Shown here in pieces: positions 42,982 through 52,140 of a stretch of DNA of 64,000 nucleotides. The notes under the pieces were generated by a model, which was given only the letters and a program-made list of their open reading frames with translations, did not search any database and was not told the origin of the DNA. This DNA comes from an uncultured Shewanella sp. Its GTDB lineage: Bacteria > Pseudomonadota > Gammaproteobacteria > Enterobacterales > Shewanellaceae. The position numbers and the translations under genes were made by a program. The stretch covers positions 62,001-126,000 of the forward strand of contig CANNEE010000009.1 of NCBI GenBank assembly GCA_947503555.1, in the 5' to 3' direction. Numbering within the stretch: the stretch's first letter is position 1; every line of letters begins with the position of its first letter.

Positions 42982-43959
42982 ATGCTGACTAATCAGTTAA
43001 TATTTCTTGGCCTCATCTTTATTGCAGTGATTTTTCTATCTCAGGCACTTTTTTTGCCAGTTTATAGCCCCCAGAGAGCTAAAACATCACAAATTAGAAA
43101 ACGACTAAAAAACTTATCTGAACTGACCAATGATAAGAGCTATGAAACTTCGCTATTACGCAAAAGTAAACTCGACAAAGCAAGCAAACTAGGACTGTGG
43201 GCAGAGAAATTCGAGTTTATTGAAAATTTGAGTTATCGCTTAGAGTTAGCCGATTACAAAATGCTCGGCTATCAATTCTTTACCCTCGCACTACTCTGTA
43301 TGCTAGCGACAATAGCAGGAGCATTTTACTTCACTAAAGAGCCTCTAGTATCGATAGTGTTAGGTGCTCTTTGCCTCGGACTCTTCCATATCAAACTTAA
43401 TAGAGACATTAATAAACGAATGGATCAAATAGAAGCCAGCTTTCCCGATGCTCTGGACGTTCTAAGGCGCGCACTTCAGGCAGGTTACTCTTTTTCAGAT
43501 GCCATAAAACTGGTTACCGAAGAAATGGATGGCCAATTATCTAAAGAATTCAAACTGATGTTTGCCAATATAAATTACAGCAAGGATACCAAAAGAGCAT
43601 TATTAAGCTTTATTGAGCGAGTACCAAGTGTATCGGCGATGGCGTTTGCCAGTGCGGTTATGGTGCAAAAAGAAACTGGCGGCAATCTAGCAGAGAATAT
43701 CAATAACCTTTCTAGAGTCATACGACAACGATTTACCTTCAGACGAAGAGTTCGCACGCTTTCCGCCGAAGGAAGGCTATCAGCATGGATCCTTATTTTG
43801 CTTCCTTTCGTGCTATTTGCCGTTATCTATATTCAAACGCCCTCCTACGTAGGTGAGCTTACAGGAACCAAAGATGGACAAAATCTCCTGGTTTGGGGCG
43901 CAATTGGCATGACCTTAGGTGGTCTATGGATTAGTAAATTAATCAGGATAGACATGTAA
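42982..43959 (+). CDS. tadB: Tad platform protein TadB
   Basis: A protein of 325 residues with membrane helices at about 4-26, 96-135 and 270-320 and a central T2SSF cytoplasmic domain (FPDALDVLRRALQAGYSFSDAIKLV). It forms the inner-membrane platform with TadC, one base upstream of it. Confidence 0.92.
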   Translation: MLTNQLIFLGLIFIAVIFLSQALFLPVYSPQRAKTSQIRKRLKNLSELTNDKSYETSLLRKSKLDKASKLGLWAEKFEFIENLSYRLELADYKMLGYQFFTLALLCMLATIAGAFYFTKEPLVSIVLGALCLGLFHIKLNRDINKRMDQIEASFPDALDVLRRALQAGYSFSDAIKLVTEEMDGQLSKEFKLMFANINYSKDTKRALLSFIERVPSVSAMAFASAVMVQKETGGNLAENINNLSRVIRQRFTFRRRVRTLSAEGRLSAWILILLPFVLFAVIYIQTPSYVGELTGTKDGQNLLVWGAIGMTLGGLWISKLIRIDM

Positions 43960-43960
43960 T

Positions 43961-44923
43961 ATGGATTCACTTATTGCACTCATTAGTGATTGGCTAGATG
44001 ACCCAAATCATGTTCAGTGGGTCATCTATGGCATTGCAGCAATCGCAGGCACCATGTTTGCGCTTGCCATCGCTTACTTAATTACCGGCTTTTACTCGCC
44101 CATCAAAAAACAACTGCTACGCATTAACGATGAAGATACAAGCAACCCAGAAGCCGATGTACTAGGTACCTTAGAACACTCGCTCAACAAAAATACTAAA
44201 AAGCCTATAATCGATCTCTCAAACAACGAGACTAGACGGCTACTTATCCACGCAGGCCTGCATTCAGAAAATGCGCTAGCAGTATTCTCAGCAGTCAGGT
44301 TAATACTGCTATTAGTTTCAGCCACTACTGCCATCATAGTTGTCAACTATTTAACCGATCTATCCACAATAGTGAGTCTCTATCTCGTCGCTTTATTGGT
44401 CGGGGGAGCCTACTTACTACCTTCCCTTGTGCTTCAATATCTTGCCTCAAGGCGTATGCGTCAACTCAAAGTCGGCTTTCCCGATGCCTTAGACCTTCTG
44501 GTCGTTTGCTGCGAAGCAGGCCTTGGGTTATTAGCTGCGCTTCAAAGGGTCGCAAAGGAGATATCCTTAAGCCACTCAGTACTAGCAAGTGAACTTGATT
44601 TAGTTTGCAGCAAAGTCAGAGCTGGCCTCCCCATAAAAGTCGCATTACAAGAGTTTACCGATAGAACAGGCCTAGAAGATACCAAAGGACTAAACTCCGC
44701 CATATCACAAAGTATTCGGCTCGGAACAGGAATCGCAGAAACCCTCAGAGTGTTTTCTGATGAATATCGAAATAAACGACTACAAGAAGCTGAAGAAAAG
44801 GCCGCAAAATTAGCTGTAAAAATGATTTTTCCCATGATGTTTTGTATCTGGCCATCCTTCTTTATCGTCGCCGTTGGTCCGGCTGTGCTCAAAGTCATGA
44901 AGGTTTGGGGGCAAGCGTTTTAA
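43961..44923 (+). CDS. tadC: Tad platform protein TadC
   Basis: A protein of 320 residues, a second T2SSF-type platform subunit (FPDALDLLVVCCEAGLGLLAALQRV near 165-190), with helices at about 20-42, 107-155 and 285-310. It begins right after tadB. TadB and TadC together are equivalent to one GspF/PilC protein. Confidence 0.92.
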   Translation: MDSLIALISDWLDDPNHVQWVIYGIAAIAGTMFALAIAYLITGFYSPIKKQLLRINDEDTSNPEADVLGTLEHSLNKNTKKPIIDLSNNETRRLLIHAGLHSENALAVFSAVRLILLLVSATTAIIVVNYLTDLSTIVSLYLVALLVGGAYLLPSLVLQYLASRRMRQLKVGFPDALDLLVVCCEAGLGLLAALQRVAKEISLSHSVLASELDLVCSKVRAGLPIKVALQEFTDRTGLEDTKGLNSAISQSIRLGTGIAETLRVFSDEYRNKRLQEAEEKAAKLAVKMIFPMMFCIWPSFFIVAVGPAVLKVMKVWGQAF

Positions 44924-44970
44924 TACGTGCAACCTCGTTAGCATCGTCATCAATTGGAAGGGAATGAACT

Positions 44971-46020
44971 ATGGGTTTTAATGTCAGCGTTAAGCAAGAT
45001 AAAAGATTAGATTCATTAGTATCACTTATGATGTTAACGATACTTATGGCTTGCTTATTAGGATGTCAATCGACGCAGGATAAAGAACAGAACAACTTAG
45101 ACTATCAACCTCAACGACAAGATCTTTACGATGGTAGTCGCCTCTCTTCGATTAACCAATCAAACATTCCCACTACCGAATCTCAAGCGTTAGCTATTGC
45201 CCAAAAAGCGCGGCAACAAGGCCATATAGATAAAGCCTTATTTGCATATATCCAAGCTTTAGATTTTAATTCTCAAAACCCAGACACTTTCTACCAAATA
45301 GGCCAACTTCACTCATTAAGAGGAAACCAGCAGCTTGCGTTACGAGCTTATAAAGAAGCCTTATCGCTAAATGATGACCTCACCTATGCCCACGCAGCAA
45401 TGGGCATTTTATTGATGAAAAAGAAGAGTATAAACAAGGCAAAAGAACATATCGACAAAGCCATCATGCTCGATCAGTTACGGCTTTCAACCAGTGCCAA
45501 TGCTAACTTAAATCAATTATCACCTCTAGATATGCAATCTCCGGTCAAAGCATACAGCGCGAGGGGCGTCATTAATGATTTAGAAGGAGAGCATGAGCTC
45601 GCCCAACATTACTTTTTAAAAGCGTTAGTCCTTCTGCCTTCATCTCCCGAGTTAGCTACCAATCTTGGTTATTCCTATTACCTAGGAGGAAACTATGCAG
45701 CTGCCGAAAACTACCTCAAAACTGCCATAGACAATAATCCAAAATACCAAAGAGCATGGACCAATTTAGGTTTGGTATATATAAAGCAAGGAATGTATAA
45801 CAGAGCACTTTCAACCTTTGAGCAAGTCATGCGTGAAGCTGATGCACTCAATGATCTTGGTTACTTCTTGATGCTAGAAGGCAAGTATCAGCAAGCCGAA
45901 ACGCTATTTTTACAAGCAATAAATGCTTCACCACAATATTTTGAACAGGCACAAAAAAACTTAAAACGAGTTCAAGCAGAATTACAAGCAAAACAAAGTA
46001 ACAGAAAAAGGCGTCGATAA
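44971..46020 (+). CDS. tadD: Tetratricopeptide lipoprotein TadD
   Basis: A lipoprotein of 349 residues (lipobox LLGC, Cys32, after a signal peptide) with at least six TPR-type helical pairs from about residue 60 on (for example ALFAYIQALDFNSQNPDTFY, LAQHYFLKALVLLPSSPEL). TadD is needed for secretin assembly in other tad systems. It is the last gene of the locus. A long gap follows and a converging gene lies on the other strand. Confidence 0.86.
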   Translation: MGFNVSVKQDKRLDSLVSLMMLTILMACLLGCQSTQDKEQNNLDYQPQRQDLYDGSRLSSINQSNIPTTESQALAIAQKARQQGHIDKALFAYIQALDFNSQNPDTFYQIGQLHSLRGNQQLALRAYKEALSLNDDLTYAHAAMGILLMKKKSINKAKEHIDKAIMLDQLRLSTSANANLNQLSPLDMQSPVKAYSARGVINDLEGEHELAQHYFLKALVLLPSSPELATNLGYSYYLGGNYAAAENYLKTAIDNNPKYQRAWTNLGLVYIKQGMYNRALSTFEQVMREADALNDLGYFLMLEGKYQQAETLFLQAINASPQYFEQAQKNLKRVQAELQAKQSNRKRRR

Positions 46021-46156
46021 TTCAATAATCTATTGATTAAAAACGTAAATAATTAACTTAAATGAAGTCAATAGCTCAGTCCCAAGAGAAAATACGTTAG
46101 TAATGTGTAATAAAAAGTTGTGCTCTGACGAACAATAGAATTTACCAGCGATAAAC

Positions 46157-46200
46157 AAAAACCCTAGTGCATTCACCAAATAGGAAAAGGCACTAGGGTC
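46157..46200 (-). terminator. Terminator after the PerM-type permease gene
   Basis: On the minus strand ACCCTAGTGC, 19-base loop, GCACTAGGGT, followed by TTTTTG: a perfect 10-bp stem. It lies 24 bp beyond the stop of the permease gene. On the plus strand it has no T-run. Confidence 0.75.
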
Positions 46201-46223
46201 TTAAGCTTCATTGTGTAAATCTG

Positions 46224-47300
46224 CTAGCCAGCTTCTTGCTCAGCTACAGGTTGAGCTTTGGGCCAAGCATTAAGTACAGCCTTAATCAAAGACGCTAACG
46301 GTATAGCAAAAAACACTCCCCATACTCCCCATAGGCCACCAAACACTAACACTGCTGCAATAATAATCACTGGGTGTAAGTCAACAGCGTCAGAGAATAA
46401 CAGTGGTACTAATACGTTACCGTCTAACGCTTGAATGATACCGTAGCCAAGCATCAGATAGCCAAAATCAGCGCTCACTCCCCATTGGAAAAAAGCCACT
46501 AACGCGATAGGCAATGTCACTAGCGTCGCACCAACATAAGGGATCAACACAGATAACCCTGTTAACACACCAAGCAAGGCCGCATAGCGTAAATCCATAA
46601 TGGCAAAAAATAAGTAACTTGCGACACCAATTATCACAATTTCAATGACTTTACCTCGAATATAGTTAAAGATTTGCTGGTGCATCTCTCCCCATACCTT
46701 AGTAGCTAAATCTCTGTTGCTAGGGAAAAAACGTTTAGCCCCTCTTATCAGCTCATCTTTATCCTTAAGGAAAAAGAAAACTAACAGTGGAACTAAAATG
46801 GTATAGACCATCAATACAAGTAACGACGCCGAGTAACCAAGCAATTGTTTAGCAATTGATAACAGATGTTCTGAGTCGAGCATTTTTTTCAACTCATTCA
46901 CTAATGCATCTAGCTGCTCAGGGTTTACAAATTGAGGGTATTTTTCAACCAAGGTTTGAGCTGTCTGCAAACCTTTATCTAACATAGTGGGTAGATCCGC
47001 TAACAGCGCAAGACCTTGCTTCCAAACCGATGGTACCAAACCAAAGGACAGCAACAGCATCAAGCCAATAAACAGAACCAAGACTAAGGACGCACCAGTT
47101 GTTCGATTAATACTGATTTTGCTCATCTGTGCAACTGGCCATTCAAGCAAAAATGCCAACACCAAAGCAACAATCAAGGGTGCTAGTAAGCTCCCCGCAA
47201 AATAGATAAGCAGCGCAATAGCAGACAGAATGAATACTAAAGTAACAGCTTGTGGGTCACTAAACCTTTCTTTATACCAATTACTTAAAAACGTTAACAT
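46224..47300 (-). CDS. perM: AI-2E/PerM family membrane transporter
   Basis: A protein of 358 residues with about eight membrane helices in the pattern of the AI-2E transporter (PerM) family: paired N-terminal helices, a soluble middle segment (about 70-150), and conserved FNYIRGKVIEIVIIGVASYLFF and IPYVGATLVTLPIALVAF blocks. The transported substrate is unknown; family members have been linked to AI-2 export or sodium/proton exchange. It is next to a TusA-like gene and divergent from bepA, an order also found in related genomes. Confidence 0.85.
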   Translation of the reverse strand: MLTFLSNWYKERFSDPQAVTLVFILSAIALLIYFAGSLLAPLIVALVLAFLLEWPVAQMSKISINRTTGASLVLVLFIGLMLLLSFGLVPSVWKQGLALLADLPTMLDKGLQTAQTLVEKYPQFVNPEQLDALVNELKKMLDSEHLLSIAKQLLGYSASLLVLMVYTILVPLLVFFFLKDKDELIRGAKRFFPSNRDLATKVWGEMHQQIFNYIRGKVIEIVIIGVASYLFFAIMDLRYAALLGVLTGLSVLIPYVGATLVTLPIALVAFFQWGVSADFGYLMLGYGIIQALDGNVLVPLLFSDAVDLHPVIIIAAVLVFGGLWGVWGVFFAIPLASLIKAVLNAWPKAQPVAEQEAG

Positions 47301-47328
47301 TAATTTTACCTACAGCCTCAATTCGGGG

Positions 47329-47568
47329 CTAAATACTTAGCTTGGGTTCAGTTTTTGTAATGATAATAGACAATGAATACGCATCATTACATACTTCTTC
47401 GACAAGGTATTGATGTTTTTTGAGATATGCGGGAACATCTTTACGTGATCCCGGGTCAGATAAAAGGATATTCAGGCGATCTCCTTGCTGCATCTTTTTC
47501 AATGCAAGCTTGGTTTGTACCAAAGGTACGGGACATCGAAATTGGGTTAAATCAATTACAGTCGCCAT
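47329..47568 (-). CDS. TusA/SirA-like sulfur-carrier protein
   Basis: A protein of 79 residues from the ATG at 47568 (five more residues if the TTG at 47583, which has the better AAGG spacing, is used). RCPVPLVQTKLALKKMQQGDRLNILLSDPGSRKDVPAYL is the TusA-family signature, with the sulfur-carrying cysteine in CPxP. In E. coli TusA relays sulfur for tRNA thiolation; this paralogue beside perM may have another role. It is about 28 bp upstream of the permease gene and probably co-transcribed. Confidence 0.82.
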   Translation of the reverse strand: MATVIDLTQFRCPVPLVQTKLALKKMQQGDRLNILLSDPGSRKDVPAYLKKHQYLVEEVCNDAYSLSIIITKTEPKLSI

Positions 47569-47683
47569 ATTATTGTATTGCAAAGTACCTTGCTTAGGAT
47601 TATCTCAACGCATTATCCTAACTTGTACTTAAAATCACAAGTTAAGTTACTCAAACTCATCGAACGAAAATAAAGGGATGCAC

Positions 47684-49153
47684 TTGCGAAAATCGACTCT
47701 TAGATCATTTAGCAAATCTATTTTAGCTTGTACATTGGCATTAACATTGTCTACCTCTCATGCAAGCCGGTACATAGGCAATGATCTGCCAGATCTAGGT
47801 ACAGCAGCGGTTAATACATTTAGCCTAGAAAAAGAGATAATCTATGGCGATGCTTATATGCGCGCTATTCGCTCTTCGGCTCCTGTGCTGGAAGACCCTG
47901 TGATGAATCAATATATCACTGAGTTGGGTAATAAACTGGTTGCCAATGCGACTGGAGTCAAAACCCCCTTTTACTTCTTTCTACTCAATAATAACGAAAT
48001 CAATGCGTTCGCTTTCTTTGGTGGACATGTTGGGATTCACACAGGACTATTTTTAGCGGCTGATACTGAAAGTGAACTGGCCTCAGTTTTAGCCCATGAG
48101 ATCACCCATGTGACTCAACGCCATTTAGCAAGATCTATTGAAGCCCAGTCCAACGCTGCGCCAGCAACCGTTGTGGGTATGTTAGGCGCCATTCTATTAA
48201 CCGTTGCAGCGCCCCAGGTAGGTTTTGCAGCCATGGCGACGACTCAAGCGCTTGCCACTCAATCTAAGATAAACTATACACGTTTACATGAAAAAGAAGC
48301 TGACAGAATTGGGACTCAAACTCTAGTCGAAGCGGGGTTCGATCCGGAAGGTGCTGCAGATTTCTTTGCCAAATTAGCGACCCGTTATCGCTATACTACT
48401 AAGCCACCGCAAATGCTGTTGACTCACCCACTACCCGAGTCGAGAATCACAGAAGCAAGAAACCGCGCCAATCAATATCCCCATAGGTTTATTCCCGACA
48501 ACCTCAATTTCCACCTAGCTAAAGCTCGCGCACAAGTCCGTTACTCTAACTTCAGCGATGTAGCGGCACTTTCATTATTTGATAGCCAATTGAAGCGTAA
48601 AAACTATCAGTTTGAACAAGCTGCACTCTATGGCCGAGCCCTAGCACTATTGAAGTTGGAACGCCTAGACGAAGCCGATGAAATCATCGATAGCTTACTC
48701 AAACAAGACGATGAGAATCTATTTTACCTTGATACTAAGACAGACATCTTGGTTGCAAAGCAGCAATATACTCAAGCGATAAAGATGCTTGAACATCAAC
48801 TCAACCTTAAACCAAACTCATTGGTAATCAGTGCCAACCTTGCCAACACTTATATCGAGGCTAACCAAGCCACTAAGGCAATCCCTTTATTGGAAGAGCT
48901 TATTTTCCTTAACAGAAAAAACCGCTTAGCATATCAGCTACTGTTTGATGCTTATAGTAAACTGGAAAACAAGGCCATGCAGCACTATAGCAAGGCCGAG
49001 ATAATGGCGCTTAATGCTGATTATAAAGGCGCGATAGACCAACTTAACTTTGCTTATCGCTACTCTAAAGGCGATCAGCTTCAACTTGCTCGTATCGAAG
49101 CCAGAATTCGCCAGTTCAAGCGAGCAGAAAAAGCCATAGAAGCACTTAAGTAG
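47684..49153 (+). CDS. bepA: Periplasmic beta-barrel assembly protease BepA
   Basis: A protein of about 489 residues: signal peptide (ILACTLALTLSTSHA), an M48 metallopeptidase domain with the zinc motif LAHEITHVTQRHL (about 132-144) and a second Glu ligand in HEKEADRIGT. The C-terminal half is a TPR domain (about 300-485). BepA trims or refolds stalled outer-membrane proteins such as LptD. An ATG at 47678 touches the Shine-Dalgarno AAAGGG with no spacing, so the TTG at 47684, 6 bases further, is the more likely start. Confidence 0.9.
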   Translation: MRKSTLRSFSKSILACTLALTLSTSHASRYIGNDLPDLGTAAVNTFSLEKEIIYGDAYMRAIRSSAPVLEDPVMNQYITELGNKLVANATGVKTPFYFFLLNNNEINAFAFFGGHVGIHTGLFLAADTESELASVLAHEITHVTQRHLARSIEAQSNAAPATVVGMLGAILLTVAAPQVGFAAMATTQALATQSKINYTRLHEKEADRIGTQTLVEAGFDPEGAADFFAKLATRYRYTTKPPQMLLTHPLPESRITEARNRANQYPHRFIPDNLNFHLAKARAQVRYSNFSDVAALSLFDSQLKRKNYQFEQAALYGRALALLKLERLDEADEIIDSLLKQDDENLFYLDTKTDILVAKQQYTQAIKMLEHQLNLKPNSLVISANLANTYIEANQATKAIPLLEELIFLNRKNRLAYQLLFDAYSKLENKAMQHYSKAEIMALNADYKGAIDQLNFAYRYSKGDQLQLARIEARIRQFKRAEKAIEALK

Positions 49154-49179
49154 AAAAAATCGACAGACAACGTACAAGG

Positions 49180-49195
49180 TGTGATATTCATCACG
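49180..49195 (+). promoter_or_regulatory. CRP/FNR-like binding site before arsC
   Basis: TGTGATATTCATCACG matches the CRP half-sites TGTGA-N6-TCACA except for the last base. It lies between the bepA stop and the arsC-like start, so it could control the arsC-DUF2069 unit. Confidence 0.4.
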
Positions 49196-49240
49196 CTTTG
49201 TGCTAGGATTTCGCCACCTCAAACGATGGAAAAATATCAG

Positions 49241-49591
49241 ATGGTATCAGTTACTCTATATCACAACCCAAGATGCTCGAAAAGCAGACAAACTCTTGCC
49301 CTATTGGAAGAACAAGAATGTGAAATCAACATTGTTGAGTACCTAAAAACACCACCGAACAGCGCCGAATTAGCGGAGATCCTCAACAAGCTCAATCTTA
49401 AGCCCAAAGAGCTAATGCGCACCAAAGAAGCAGAATACAAAGCGCTTGATTTAAATAATAAAACACTATCGGATGCTGAATTAATTCAGGCCATGATAGA
49501 GACACCAAAACTGATTGAGCGTCCCATTGCACTTGCAAATAACAAGGCTGCCATTGGTCGCCCACCCGAAAATGTGCTTACCATTTTATAG
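49241..49591 (+). CDS. arsC: ArsC-family arsenate reductase (YfgD-like)
   Basis: A protein of 116 residues from the ATG at 49241, preceded by GGAAAA. Two ATG/ATA-type upstream starts add residues with no family support. The active site is YHNPRCSKSRQTLALL, and the conserved arginines lie in LMRTKE and ERPIAL, with the final IGRPPENVL typical of the glutaredoxin-linked ArsC/YfgD group. It may reduce arsenate or have another thiol role. It precedes a DUF2069 gene by 11 bp; the hda neighbourhood is the same as in E. coli. Confidence 0.88.
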   Translation: MVSVTLYHNPRCSKSRQTLALLEEQECEINIVEYLKTPPNSAELAEILNKLNLKPKELMRTKEAEYKALDLNNKTLSDAELIQAMIETPKLIERPIALANNKAAIGRPPENVLTIL

Positions 49592-49602
49592 GCTCAATAT
49601 TA

Positions 49603-49977
49603 ATGACTACGACTAGCTTGTTTCAGCTTTCTCGCATTGGCTATATCGCACTCTTATTACTTTTAGGTGGCTGGTTTATTGGCCAGGGGGTAAATGGCAC
49701 CTATTCTCTGCTCTTTAGCCTACTTTGGGTAGTACCGCTACTTTTACCTCTTAAGGGAATAATCAAAGGCAATCCATATACTTATGCATGGGCCAGTTTT
49801 GTTTTGTGCCTGTATATGTTACATGGATTAACACTGCTTTATGTCACCGAAACAGCATTTAGCTTTGCGTTAATTGAAGTCTTACTGTTAGGTGCATTAC
49901 TCATTAGCTTTCCTTTCTATGCTAGAAAGCGGGGACGAGAGTTAGGTTTAGGGTTAAAGAAAAAATCCAAGAAATAG
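49603..49977 (+). CDS. DUF2069 family inner-membrane protein
   Basis: A protein of 124 residues with four membrane helices and a basic tail (ARKRGRELGLGLKKKSKK). The VNGTYSLLFSLLWVVPLLLPLKGIIKGNPYTYAW block is the DUF2069 hallmark. The function is unknown. It shares an operon with the arsC-like gene and is followed by a bidirectional terminator. Confidence 0.82.
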   Translation: MTTTSLFQLSRIGYIALLLLLGGWFIGQGVNGTYSLLFSLLWVVPLLLPLKGIIKGNPYTYAWASFVLCLYMLHGLTLLYVTETAFSFALIEVLLLGALLISFPFYARKRGRELGLGLKKKSKK

Positions 49978-49978
49978 T

Positions 49979-50012
49979 CAAAGGCCGATAAAATCATTTT
50001 ATCGGCCTTTTT
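49979..50012. terminator. Bidirectional terminator between DUF2069 and hda
   Basis: AAAGGCCGATAAAA-TCA-TTTTATCGGCCTTT, a perfect stem with T-runs on both strands. It serves both converging genes. Confidence 0.88.
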
Positions 50013-50024
50013 AATTCATTTAGT

Positions 50025-50735
50025 TCACAGACGTAATACTTCCTTAATAAAGGGAATGGTAAGCTTTCTTTGATGAACCAGTGACGCTTTATCCAGTCTA
50101 TCTAGTACCTCAAATAAGGTACGTAAATCACGAGCCAAACGATTCAACAAAAAGCGTCCCACATCTTCGGGTAACTGTAAGCCTCTCATCGCCGCACGAC
50201 GCTGTAATGCCAACAGCTTTTCATCATCTGCCATCGGCTGCAATTGATATGCTAATCCCCAGTGCATTCGCGAAACAAGATCAGGCAAAATAAAGCCGGC
50301 ATCTTTTGCCGCAACACAGGCGCTGACCACAAGTGAACATTGCCCCTTCTCATGTACTCGGTTATAGAGATCAAATACAGCCTCTTCCCACAAAGGATGC
50401 CCAGCTATGGTATGTATATCATCAATACAAACCAGATCTAATTCTTCCAAACCATCAAGCAATGCGGTTGAAATACTGGCGTGGATCCCTAAAGGCAAAT
50501 AAAAGCTGCGACGTTGAGCCTCGTTGGCATGGGCACAAGCAGCATGTAATAGATGCGTACGACCAGATTTTTCTGGCCCCCAGAGATAAATGGCTTGTGT
50601 AGACAAGCCTTCGGCGCAAGCCTGTAAACTTTGAACTAACTCGTCGTTGCCCGAAGCCGGATAATAACTATTAAATGTCTCATCATCAGGCAAATACACA
50701 GGTAACGATAATTGTAACGGTGAACTTTTTGTCAA
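50025..50735 (-). CDS. hda: DnaA regulatory inactivator Hda
   Basis: A protein of 236 residues. It starts with TTG at 50735 (M-TKSSPLQLSLPVYLPDDETF), which has GAGAAG at good spacing; an upstream TTG at 50750 has no ribosome site. The E. coli gene also has a non-ATG start, in keeping with low expression. QLSLPVYLPDDETF is the clamp-binding motif. The AAA+ core has a P-loop WGPEKSGRTHLLHAA and Walker B LVCIDDIHTI, and the end RKLTIPFIKEVLRL is nearly identical to E. coli Hda. With the DNA-loaded clamp it triggers DnaA-ATP hydrolysis after initiation. The DUF2066 gene is upstream on the same strand. Confidence 0.93.
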   Translation of the reverse strand: MTKSSPLQLSLPVYLPDDETFNSYYPASGNDELVQSLQACAEGLSTQAIYLWGPEKSGRTHLLHAACAHANEAQRRSFYLPLGIHASISTALLDGLEELDLVCIDDIHTIAGHPLWEEAVFDLYNRVHEKGQCSLVVSACVAAKDAGFILPDLVSRMHWGLAYQLQPMADDEKLLALQRRAAMRGLQLPEDVGRFLLNRLARDLRTLFEVLDRLDKASLVHQRKLTIPFIKEVLRL

Positions 50736-50828
50736 AAAGATACTTCTCAATCTATGATAAATATTCTGCTTGAGATACTTATCAATAACTACTTAATAAA
50801 ACAATTATGGGTGCTTTTCGGCAAGTCA

Positions 50829-51929
50829 TTATCCTTGATTTGCCAACCACAAAAATGTGGCAATTTGCTTTTCATCACTGAACTGCTCCCCATCATAGGA
50901 TTCTGCTTCTTTCGCTTGAATATTAGGCGCTAGACTCAACTGCTTAAGCAGGTCCTCTTCACTACCAAATAATTCAATATCAAAGACAACGCGTTTTCCC
51001 TGAATTTCGCTTAATTGAACTCCTTTCACTGCAGTTAACTGCATCAAATACTTCTCAATTCCGACTAGTTGCGCCAGCATATCAATATCATCAAAGGCGA
51101 CTTGACTGGCCAACTCCTGTCCTGAATCACTGACACCATAGCGTGATGAATAAAAGTGAGCCAACTCAGAGGCCATAATGGCAAGCGCAGTATCCTGATC
51201 TTCAGCTTCTGAATTCAACTCTAGTAGTGGCGCACTAAAAGGGTCAAACTCACCTTGATCATACAAGGCTAACCTATAGCTGACTTTTTGCTGCAAAGCG
51301 TCATGAACCAAAGAAGCCATAGCAAAAAATTCAGCGTTGTAACGGGCTGATGCATTACCAACCACTTGAATAAAACCACCTCGAACATCTGCCACACCTA
51401 CGGACATCACATCATCTAAATCTAACAGTGGTAGCAAGATAGGCAAAGCTAGTGCCGAGGAATCCTGCACTATTCGTTCGCGTACGGGAGAGATAGTTGC
51501 ATCGCCGATAATTTGCCTATCTAACTCGGTTTCATTCACCAACCAGAGTAAAGTTAAGGGCCTTTGATTGCCCCAAATAGGCGCTTGAGTTTGTCTTAAC
51601 AAACCTAATAAGCGTTGATGATCAAAGCTGGCTTCCAACCAGAGCCCATCTTGATTTTCAAGATAGCGATACCGACTCAACATACTGGCGGGATTTGCTA
51701 GCTTAGCTTTAACTAACTCATGAGATAACACTTGGGCGCTGCCAGTATTTTTAACCAGCACTTGAGATAACGCCTGCTTTAGCGCATTGGTACGCTCAGC
51801 TTTAGCGCGTGATTCAACCTTTATACTTGCATCATCAAGATCACGAACTTCTACTCCATAGACATTGCCTATCAATATCCATGAAAAAACAATGAATAAG
51901 AATTTAGTAATCGTTAAATATGTTCGCAT
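50829..51929 (-). CDS. DUF2066 family exported protein
   Basis: A protein of 366 residues with a signal peptide (about 1-25, ITKFLFIVFSWILIGNVYG). Conserved DUF2066 segments are AKAERTNALKQALSQVLVKNTGS near the start and RPLTLLWLVNE near 120. The function is unknown. In many gammaproteobacteria it lies between purMN or uraA and hda, as here, and is probably co-transcribed with hda (about 80 bp gap). Confidence 0.82.
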   Translation of the reverse strand: MRTYLTITKFLFIVFSWILIGNVYGVEVRDLDDASIKVESRAKAERTNALKQALSQVLVKNTGSAQVLSHELVKAKLANPASMLSRYRYLENQDGLWLEASFDHQRLLGLLRQTQAPIWGNQRPLTLLWLVNETELDRQIIGDATISPVRERIVQDSSALALPILLPLLDLDDVMSVGVADVRGGFIQVVGNASARYNAEFFAMASLVHDALQQKVSYRLALYDQGEFDPFSAPLLELNSEAEDQDTALAIMASELAHFYSSRYGVSDSGQELASQVAFDDIDMLAQLVGIEKYLMQLTAVKGVQLSEIQGKRVVFDIELFGSEEDLLKQLSLAPNIQAKEAESYDGEQFSDEKQIATFLWLANQG

Positions 51930-52140
51930 CTATCACTATTAAATGGCTTAAGGATGAATGGCGAAATTGTACCATAGATAGCTCAGTTAGCGAGTAATTT
52001 GCACCTAGCTAAGGTCCTACAGACAAAATATCCATCAAATATCATTTAAATGTAATCACTATGTGACAGTAGTGGCTGCCAGCGATAAAGCAAACTGATA
52101 TAATCAGCAGGTTTACCTACACGTTAGAGAAAATAAAATA

